A DNA stretch of 8,491 nucleotides from Sinorhizobium sp. Lineage in GTDB: Bacteria; Pseudomonadota; Alphaproteobacteria; Rhizobiales; Rhizobiaceae. This document shows positions 1 to 5,803 of this stretch, piece after piece (the first letter of the stretch is position 1; the number at the start of each line of letters is the position of its first letter). The stretch covers positions 1 to 8,491 of the forward strand of contig JAPSJG010000148.1 of the NCBI GenBank assembly GCA_031178305.1, read 5' to 3'. Below the pieces are notes generated by a model that saw only the letters and a program-made list of their open reading frames with translations, made no database searches and was not told the origin of the DNA. The position numbers were made by a program, and so were the translations under genes.

Positions 1-509
1 TGACGATTGTTCGACTTGCACCATGCTGTGCCTATGCGGTGGCTGCGATCCTTCTTTTCAGCATGATCCTGTTGGCACATTTCCCATCGAGTGCAGCGGT
101 GTGGTCACTTTACATGACGCTTCTGCCCGTGATGCGTGAACCGGTGTTCTTGCTCTTGGACGGGTTCGGGTTCCAGGCGGTATTTGCGGTGCTCGTGCTT
201 GCGGCAGGATTGGGGATCCGCATTGCTCGCCGGCCGGAGCAGTATCTGCGAGTCCGTTTCATTCATGCGCATGTGGCTCTGATCGCGATCATGTTCGGCG
301 CGGTACGGGCGATGAGTGCGCAAGCCGGCCTTGCCGGCTTTTCCCTTCCGCGGCTTCTGCGCGGCGACTGGTCCTTGCTGCCGATGACGAATTCGCCGCT
401 CTGGATCGCGCTGTTTTGTCTAGTCTCCGCCGCTTGCCTGATGTCCCATGTCGGGATCGTCAGGCGCATTCGTTTCTCCGCTTCCGAGCCTACTGCATGT
501 CTCCTTTAG
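1..509 (+). CDS. small polytopic membrane protein of unknown function (5' end just outside window)
   Basis: I do not recognise this protein. The frame is open to the left edge. Bases 1-2 are TG, followed in frame by ACG ATT GTT CGA, so the start is probably an NTG codon (likely ATG) whose first base is missing, giving about 169 residues. A GTG at 39 is an internal alternative that would give 156 residues but would cut into the first hydrophobic segment. With the longer start, hydrophobic stretches lie at about residues 11-31, 56-75, 88-105 and 133-153, suggesting three or four inner-membrane helices. Basic clusters (RIARR, near 73-78, and RRIR, near 155-158) follow the second and last helices. 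The stop is TAG at 507-509. The gene converges on the minus-strand TPR gene and is not part of the secretion operon. No catalytic motif is visible. Confidence is good that it is coding and low for any function. Confidence 0.7.
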   Translation, partial: TIVRLAPCCAYAVAAILLFSMILLAHFPSSAAVWSLYMTLLPVMREPVFLLLDGFGFQAVFAVLVLAAGLGIRIARRPEQYLRVRFIHAHVALIAIMFGAVRAMSAQAGLAGFSLPRLLRGDWSLLPMTNSPLWIALFCLVSAACLMSHVGIVRRIRFSASEPTACLL

Positions 510-517
510 ATCGACCT

Positions 518-538
518 CGCGTCTTTATATAAGACGCG
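518..538. terminator. stem-loop after the membrane-protein gene, possible terminator or repeat part
   Basis: An exact 8-bp inverted repeat, CGCGTCTT / AAGACGCG, flanks a TATAT loop and starts 9 bp after the TAG stop. There is no T-run after it on either strand, so a classical Rho-independent terminator is not shown. It lies directly beside the RIME-like element and could be its outer part. It may still stop or stabilise transcripts arriving from either convergent gene. Confidence 0.45.
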
Positions 539-539
539 C

Positions 540-647
540 GGCGCTGTAGCTAAAGCGCGCCACGTTTGAACGCGCGACGCGCTTTAGGTCCTTTTCATGC
601 ATGTCGCTTTCCCAGAACCGCTGTACAATTTCGGGCGACATGCATTT
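540..647. repeat. RIME-like intergenic palindromic repeat
   Basis: Two perfect inverted repeats lie in tandem. CTAAAGCGCG (550-559) pairs with CGCGCTTTAG (578-587), and ATGCATGTCGC (597-607) pairs with GCGACATGCAT (635-645). The segment resembles, from memory, the Rhizobium-specific intergenic mosaic elements (RIME), which are about 100 bp, palindromic and dispersed between genes in rhizobia. The phrases GCATGTCGCTTTCCC and CGGGCGACATGC are the recognisable part. It sits between convergent genes and ends only about 8 bp before the stop codon of the minus-strand gene. The family name is recall and needs a search; the inverted repeats are seen directly. Confidence 0.7.
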
Positions 648-654
648 AGCGATT

Positions 655-1899
655 TTAATGCTTCAACCTCGAGCCGATGCCCTCGTAAGGGGTGGGTCTC
701 GCATGCAGATTTACGGATGTTCCCTGGGGAAACGAGGGTTTAAGGAGCGGAGCGCGGCCAAAGAGCCGGAGCGACGGCGCGGCCGCATGGCCACAGGACA
801 GGCGAGCCTTGTCGCAGGAAACCGGCAGTTGCGGCTCTTCCGCATCGGAGCGCAGTAATTCCAGGGCTGCGAGCGTCTTCAGGTGCCATGCGGCTTCCCT
901 TGATTTCAACTTGCACCGGATGTGATCCGCGTCGTCGGATTCGATGTCCTCGAAGCTGAGGAAGGTCGCGATCGCCGCCTCCCTGCGACCAGCAGCCAGC
1001 AGGCAAACGGCAAGTTTATAGCGGATGACCGCTTGATGCGGGTGGCTGCCAAGCAGGCTCTCGAAGATTTCGCTCGCCTCCTGGTACATTCCCTGGGCCA
1101 TCTGCGTGTCGCCCAGTCGATGCAGGATTCTGTCGTGCGGCGCGGTCGAAAGCAAGGCGCGATAGATATATTCCGCCTCTGCGAAGTCGCCTTTGTCGCA
1201 GCAGAGCTGCGCAAGTCCGTAGCGGGCATGGATATGCTGGGGCGCCGCCAGGACGATCTGCCGGTAGGCCGCCTCCGCCTGGTCGAGTGCACCTTGGGCA
1301 TGCAGGTCTATGGCGCGTTCGAAGACGAACTCGATGCTGCGGTGGTTGATGCTGTTGCGCAGATTGCGGCCGCTGCGGGTTTTCAGCAGCATGCAGTGGC
1401 TGCCATCTTTCGGGCCACGGAGGTCGTTCCGCAGGCCGCCGGTGTCCTCGCGGACGAAGCGCTCCAGCGGAAAGGCGCACAGCAACCGCTCAAGCCGCGG
1501 GGAGCCGGGATCGAGGAATTCGACCTTCATGCGCGCCCAGTTCTCCCTGAGCAGGAGACCGGCGGATGCGTCCACCGCCTCGATCTCGAGGTCCGGCGTG
1601 CAGAGGATGCCGGTGCGACCGGTGCCGCAATTGCCGATCATCGAGACTTCGTCGCAGAAAAGGCCGCTGCTCTCATCCAGATATGTCGTCACTTCGATCG
1701 GCAGGAATGCACAGTAATGTCCTTCGGATTGCTCACGTCTCAATGCGAGGAGGAACCATCGTCGTCGACAGGACAGATATTCGCCCAGCCATTTCCAGGA
1801 AAGGTAGGGATGTGCCTCGGGGTCGATCCGGTAGACTCTGTCCCAATCTTTGCGAATTTTTGCGAATTCATCAATGTCTTCGATAATATCAACGCGCAT
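655..1899 (-). CDS. chimeric protein: CelD/BcsL-like N-terminal half plus TPR repeats
   Basis: 414 residues, cytoplasmic by appearance (no signal peptide or membrane segment). Residues 1-190 resemble the first half of the CelD/BcsL family of double GNAT-fold proteins: a W near 19, the PYLSWKWLGEYL motif at 31-42, a strand carrying FLPIEV (65-70), a G-T-G-R-T-G turn (92-97) and the RSGRNLRNSI segment (175-184). The second GNAT half, which carries the acyl-CoA site in that family, is missing. In its place are about four TPR units at roughly 192-225, 226-259, 260-293 and 294-320, with typical A..Y/F..L...P spacing. The last ~65 residues show no domain. The ATG at 1899 is preceded by GGGGCTGGCG, a plausible ribosome site. 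It lies 201 bp downstream of the HlyD gene in the same direction, perhaps with its own promoter. Catalysis looks unlikely; a scaffolding or cargo-handling role is inference. The TPR call is firm, the CelD likeness moderate. Confidence 0.8.
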   Translation of the reverse strand: MRVDIIEDIDEFAKIRKDWDRVYRIDPEAHPYLSWKWLGEYLSCRRRWFLLALRREQSEGHYCAFLPIEVTTYLDESSGLFCDEVSMIGNCGTGRTGILCTPDLEIEAVDASAGLLLRENWARMKVEFLDPGSPRLERLLCAFPLERFVREDTGGLRNDLRGPKDGSHCMLLKTRSGRNLRNSINHRSIEFVFERAIDLHAQGALDQAEAAYRQIVLAAPQHIHARYGLAQLCCDKGDFAEAEYIYRALLSTAPHDRILHRLGDTQMAQGMYQEASEIFESLLGSHPHQAVIRYKLAVCLLAAGRREAAIATFLSFEDIESDDADHIRCKLKSREAAWHLKTLAALELLRSDAEEPQLPVSCDKARLSCGHAAAPSLRLFGRAPLLKPSFPQGTSVNLHARPTPYEGIGSRLKH

Positions 1900-1937
1900 C
1901 GCCAGCCCCGACGTAATAAAGATTAAAATAAAACAGT

Positions 1938-1966
1938 ATTATACGGCTGAGTCCCAGCCAGGGGAA
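1938..1966 (-). promoter_or_regulatory. possible promoter for the TPR gene
   Basis: The minus strand carries an exact TATAAT at 1943-1938. At 17 bp spacing the -35 position (1966-1961) reads TTCCCC, a poor match to TTGACA. A transcript would begin near 1931, leaving a leader of about 30 bases before the ATG at 1899. The surrounding 1910-2000 stretch is clearly AT-rich compared with the genes on both sides. The weak -35 would fit an activator-dependent promoter. The rest of the 1900-2100 gap holds no convincing gene. Confidence 0.4.
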
Positions 1967-1984
1967 ATAGCTACTAAGGCGTGA

Positions 1985-1994
1985 TTACTAGTAA
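1985..1994. promoter_or_regulatory. 10-bp palindrome TTACTAGTAA, possible operator
   Basis: A perfect palindrome lies about 40 bp upstream of the TATAAT box of the candidate promoter. That distance suits an activator site. No known consensus is recognised, and a palindrome of this length can occur by chance in AT-rich DNA. Confidence 0.25.
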
Positions 1995-2100
1995 ATATGA
2001 ACTATCATTGCGATCATGCGTATGGTGTAGACGAAATCTTCGGCCGAAGATGAGCGGAGATCGGCTGGAGTTTCCGCTGCAGCGTGCGGCTCCGCCTGCT

Positions 2101-3438
2101 TCACCGCTCCATGAAGGCGCGCGCCATGCTGTCGCGGATCGGCTTTGTCAGATAATCGAAGAAGGTCCGCTCGGCGGTCTGAATGAGGATCTCGGCCGGC
2201 ATCCCTGGGGTGGGTGCAAAACCGGGAACCCTCGACAGCTCACGCGCCGGGAGGTTGACCCTGGCGAGATAGACTTCCCGCGCGCCGTCGTTTGCCGCAT
2301 CCGGGACTGAATCGGCGGAGACATAGAAGACCTCGCCGTTCAGTACTTGCGTCGTCCGCTGGTTGAGCGCAGTCAGCCTGACGGTGGCCTCCTGGCCAAT
2401 CTTCACGCTGTCGATCTCGGTGCGCAGAATTTGCGCCTCGATAATGAGCGGCACATCCGATGGCAGGATTTCCAGGATGGGCTTGCCGCTTTCGATAACG
2501 CCGCCGGGCGTGTGGTAGTAAAGCCGCAATACGGTGCCGGAGACCGGGGCATTTATGGTGGCACGGCGGAGGATGCTGGCCGCTCCTATCAGTTGCTCGC
2601 GAACGGAGTCGAGTTCCGCCTCCACCTTCTGGAGTTCATCGAGCGCCGCCTCGCGATAGTTTTCCTCCGTCTGCCGGACCTGTTGTTCCTGCTTGAGGAT
2701 CTGCGTGCCCGTTTCCGAAATCTCGGCCATGAGCCTGCCGATCTGCCCCTCGGCGTCGGCGATCGCTCGCTGGATGGACTTGATCTCGGTCTTGCGGATC
2801 AGGTTCTTCGCAAGCAGCGTTTGCTTGCCAGCATACTCCTCCTGGAGGAGAGCGAGCTGCCGGCGAACCGCGCCGAGCTGGTGCGTGTAGCCTTCAGCGC
2901 GGAACCGGAAACCCTCGATATTCTGTCGGAACAGTCCGATTTCGCTTTCGAGCTTGCTTTTCCAGGCGCTGAAATTGAGCTCCTGACTGTTGATGATCGG
3001 GCCAATCTCGGCATCTGCTGCGTTCTTGGCGAGAATCTCGGGCAGGGCAATCCTGTCGAGGCCCCCTATCTGGGCCATGAGGCGGGCTACGATCGCCTCA
3101 AGCCGCGCCCGCCGCAGGAAGAGCTGGCGCTCATTGGCGAGCGCTGCCGTTTCGTCGAGCCGGACCAGCGGCTGGTCAGTTTCCACATGATCGCCCTCAT
3201 TCACCAGGATCTCCTCGATGATGCCGCCTTCAAGATGTTGGATGATCTTGTTCTGGCCGGTCGCGACGAAACTTCCCTGGGCGATCACGGCTGCGGCCAG
3301 CGGTGCGGTGAAGGCCCAGACGCCGAACCCCCCGAACGTGACCGCCAGAAGCACGAGACCGGCCAATGTCTGTCTCCAGATCGCCCGTGGAACCTCCGCA
3401 TACCATTCGAGATCGTGAACTTTGACTGTGTCCGTCAT
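2101..3438 (-). CDS. HlyD/PrtE-type periplasmic adaptor of a type I secretion system
   Basis: 445 residues, the usual length for this family. The protein bridges the inner-membrane ABC exporter and a TolC-like outer-membrane channel. A short cytoplasmic N-terminus precedes one transmembrane helix (about 23-43). Next come the first lipoyl half (about 60-97, containing QHLEGGIIEEILVNEGDHV), a long coiled-coil region (about 155-285, rich in L/E/Q/R), the second lipoyl half (about 293-327, with INAPVSGTVLRL) and a beta-barrel region. The C-terminus is typical: TPGMPAEILIQTAERTFFDYL followed by KPIRDSMARAF. It begins 7 bp after the stop of the ATPase gene, so the two are translationally linked. 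Nothing is missing from the family pattern. TIGR01843 (HlyD-type adaptor) is the expected model. No TolC homologue is in the window. A clear T-tailed terminator is not seen after its TGA. Confidence 0.96.
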   Translation of the reverse strand: MTDTVKVHDLEWYAEVPRAIWRQTLAGLVLLAVTFGGFGVWAFTAPLAAAVIAQGSFVATGQNKIIQHLEGGIIEEILVNEGDHVETDQPLVRLDETAALANERQLFLRRARLEAIVARLMAQIGGLDRIALPEILAKNAADAEIGPIINSQELNFSAWKSKLESEIGLFRQNIEGFRFRAEGYTHQLGAVRRQLALLQEEYAGKQTLLAKNLIRKTEIKSIQRAIADAEGQIGRLMAEISETGTQILKQEQQVRQTEENYREAALDELQKVEAELDSVREQLIGAASILRRATINAPVSGTVLRLYYHTPGGVIESGKPILEILPSDVPLIIEAQILRTEIDSVKIGQEATVRLTALNQRTTQVLNGEVFYVSADSVPDAANDGAREVYLARVNLPARELSRVPGFAPTPGMPAEILIQTAERTFFDYLTKPIRDSMARAFMER

Positions 3439-3445
3439 GGTTTGC

Positions 3446-5782
3446 CTACGTCAGTTGGTTCTGGCTCAGCGGGGTGCCCTCGAGACTCATGCCGCGCGCG
3501 GCAAGCGCCTTGAGGACGTCCTGGCGCATGCCGAAGAGGGCCACGGTGCCGTTTACGAGCAGCAGCACCTTGTCCACGCTGTTGAGGAGCGCCGGCCTCT
3601 GGGTAATAGTGATGACGGTGATTTTCTGCTCCCTGGCATGCTGGAGCGCCCGCGTCAGTGCCGCCTCGCCGGCGGTATCGAGATTGGAATTCGGCTCGTC
3701 CAGAACGACCATACGCGGATTTCCGAAGAAGGCGCGGGCAAGCGCCACGCGCTGTTTCTGACCGCCGGACAGCGGCGAGCCGTCGGCCGCGACGAAGGTC
3801 TCGTACCCGTGCGGCAGCATCGCGATCATGTCGTGCACGTCGGCAAGCTTGGCTGCGGCATAAATGTCGGTGTCGCTCGCCTCCTCCTGCATGCGTGCGA
3901 TATTAGCCTTGATCGTGCCGGGGAAGAGCTGGACGTCCTGCGGCAAATAGCCGATGTTTTCGCCGAACTGACGCTGGTCCCAGTTCCTTAAATCCATGAG
4001 GTCGAGCCGGACATTGCCGGATGTCGGCAGGATGGAACCGACGAGCATCTTGCCGAGCGTCGTCTTGCCCGCACCGGAACTGCCGATCACGGCTAGCGAG
4101 TCGCCCGGGTTGAGTGAAAAGGTTATGCCATTGAGGACGACACGCTTGGTGCCCTGCGGCACGAAAAGCAACCGTTCGACGTCGAGGCGCCCCTCGGGAC
4201 GCGGCAGTTTCAGCCGCTCGAAATTGAGGGGCGAGTTCTGGAGCAGCGATGTGATGCGCCCATAGGCTGCGCGGGACTGCACGACCTGGTTCCATCCTTC
4301 GATCGCCCCCTCGATTGGCCCGAGCGCTCGTCCGGCGATGATCGAGGCCGCGATCACCATGCCGCCGGTGAGATGACCCTCCAGCGCGAGATTGGCTCCC
4401 CAGCCAAGCATCGTCACCTGGGTGAGGAGCCGCACCGCCTTGGAGATCGATGCGAAGGCAATATTGCGGTCCTGCGCCAGCACCTGCGCTTTGAGCGAGC
4501 CGGCCATGTCCTTGCCCCAGATGCGAACGGCTTCCGGTATCATGGCAAGCGCATTGATGATCTGCGAATTGCGCGACATCGAGTCGAGGTGCAGATTTGC
4601 CTTGGCCTGGAAATTGTTGGCCTCTCCGAACGAAGCGGCCGTCGCCTTCTGGTTCAATAGGGTGATGACGAGAAGAACCAGGGCCGATGCAATCACGATC
4701 GAGCCGAGATGGGGATGGATCAGGAAGACCGCAAGGAGGAAGAAGGGCGCGATCGGCGCATCGAGGAAGGAAAGCAGCGTGCCCGAAACCAGGAAAGCGC
4801 GAAGCTGCTGCAGGTCGCCAAGCGTCTGATATTCGCGCCCGTTGCTGTGAAGCGACGCCCTGGCGGCCGCGCTCAGGATCGGCGCGCCGAGCTGAGCGGC
4901 GACCTCCACCGCCGTCCGCATGAGAATCATGCGGCGAACTCCGTCGAAGACGGCCTGGAGGATCACCGCGCCGACGATCAGGACGGTGAGCATGACAAGC
5001 GTATCGACCGACCGACTGGTAAGCACCCGGTCCGAGATCTGAAACAGATAGATCGGTATCGCGAGAACGAGGATGTTGGTGGCGATCGTGAAGATCATCA
5101 CAATCATAAGGTTCTGCTTAATCGCCCCGATCCCCGCCTTCAGGCTGGTCGAAAAATCGACCGGTCCCAAACGCTTGTGGAAGACGCCGCCGCGATTTCC
5201 GCCATTGCCACCACCACCACCGCCGGAACCGCCCTTGTCGGGCACTCGAGGCTCAGTCTTAATCGGGCCTCGGTCGCCGTCGATCACCACCATTCCCGGT
5301 GTCGATGTCGTGCCCGTCTCGGCTTTGGATTCAGTGGCAGGCTGCTTGATGTCTTGCTCAGGCGCCTTCGCCTCCTGGATGGGCTGGTGCCTGGCGCGAT
5401 CGCCGTAGGGTTGTCCATATCGGACTTCGGCATTGAACGACGGGACGTACTTCCGAGGCGCTTGTGCCTCCACGGCCTCGGCTCTTGCCGCCGCGGCCGA
5501 CGACAGGGCGTTCGATATTTCCGGCTTTGTAGTCGATGCCGCGGGATTCGCATGATCCGCGTCGCGGGCGGCGTTTGGGCGGGCGTTTGCCGTCGTCGCG
5601 CCGCGTAGCTGGCCGATCACCCCGTCAATTTCCCTGAGGGTGCGACTGAGCATACTCTCCTGGTCGGCAATGCCGCGGAGCAGCTTCCGCCCGGCAGCCT
5701 CTGCGTTCGACGTGTCACCCGAAGACGTTGGTTCACTATCGCTCGCAAGCGCTCGCCGAGATAGAACGCGGTAGTCGGTCAT
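3446..5782 (-). CDS. type I secretion permease/ATPase (PrtD/PrsD type) with long N-terminal extension
   Basis: 778 residues; PrtD-type exporters are usually about 570-600. It should energise export of cargo across the inner membrane as a dimer. Residues 1-200 are an extra hydrophilic region, with a possible helix at 27-60, then Ala/Pro/Gln-rich sequence and a glycine run at 184-199. The membrane domain spans about 210-500, with hydrophobic segments near 223-247, 262-282, 337-357, 361-378 and 470-488. The nucleotide-binding domain follows: Walker A GSSGAGKTT (567-575), Q-loop YLPQD (612-616), signature LSGGQ (671-675), Walker B MVVLDEP with catalytic Glu (691-697) and D-loop SNLD (699-702). 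The H-loop reads TITQRP (725-730), with Gln728 where His is expected. No C39 peptidase Cys/His pattern is visible in the extension. GGGAGAAGA lies just before the ATG and supports the start. It sits 21 bp downstream of the repeat-protein gene and 7 bp upstream of the adaptor gene. Confidence 0.95.
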   Translation of the reverse strand: MTDYRVLSRRALASDSEPTSSGDTSNAEAAGRKLLRGIADQESMLSRTLREIDGVIGQLRGATTANARPNAARDADHANPAASTTKPEISNALSSAAAARAEAVEAQAPRKYVPSFNAEVRYGQPYGDRARHQPIQEAKAPEQDIKQPATESKAETGTTSTPGMVVIDGDRGPIKTEPRVPDKGGSGGGGGGNGGNRGGVFHKRLGPVDFSTSLKAGIGAIKQNLMIVMIFTIATNILVLAIPIYLFQISDRVLTSRSVDTLVMLTVLIVGAVILQAVFDGVRRMILMRTAVEVAAQLGAPILSAAARASLHSNGREYQTLGDLQQLRAFLVSGTLLSFLDAPIAPFFLLAVFLIHPHLGSIVIASALVLLVITLLNQKATAASFGEANNFQAKANLHLDSMSRNSQIINALAMIPEAVRIWGKDMAGSLKAQVLAQDRNIAFASISKAVRLLTQVTMLGWGANLALEGHLTGGMVIAASIIAGRALGPIEGAIEGWNQVVQSRAAYGRITSLLQNSPLNFERLKLPRPEGRLDVERLLFVPQGTKRVVLNGITFSLNPGDSLAVIGSSGAGKTTLGKMLVGSILPTSGNVRLDLMDLRNWDQRQFGENIGYLPQDVQLFPGTIKANIARMQEEASDTDIYAAAKLADVHDMIAMLPHGYETFVAADGSPLSGGQKQRVALARAFFGNPRMVVLDEPNSNLDTAGEAALTRALQHAREQKITVITITQRPALLNSVDKVLLLVNGTVALFGMRQDVLKALAARGMSLEGTPLSQNQLT
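5199..5233. repeat. glycine-codon tract in the exporter linker
   Basis: On the plus strand this is a run of CCA and GCC triplets; on the coding strand it reads as glycine codons interrupted by Asn and Ser. It encodes the flexible linker joining the N-terminal extension to the membrane domain of the exporter. Triplet slippage here would change linker length without breaking the frame. Confidence 0.6.
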
Positions 5783-5803
5783 TGATCTTCTCCCGCGTTC
5801 CGA

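Noticed and set aside
922..1926. Plus-strand open frame of 334 codons opposite the TPR gene
   Set aside because: The minus-strand product has clear TPR repeats and a good start; this frame is its mirror and ends inside the promoter region.
2347..3513. Plus-strand open frame of 388 codons opposite the adaptor gene
   Set aside because: It is antisense to a clear HlyD family gene and spans the junction of two genes; no family likeness.
4709..5608. Plus-strand open frame of 299 codons opposite the exporter gene
   Set aside because: It is Arg/His/Asp-rich, typical of antisense translation, and lies over the membrane domain and extension of a clear exporter.
5183..5782. C39 peptidase or C39-like domain in the exporter extension
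   Set aside because: There is no cysteine/histidine catalytic pattern; the composition is low-complexity Ala/Pro/Gln and glycine.
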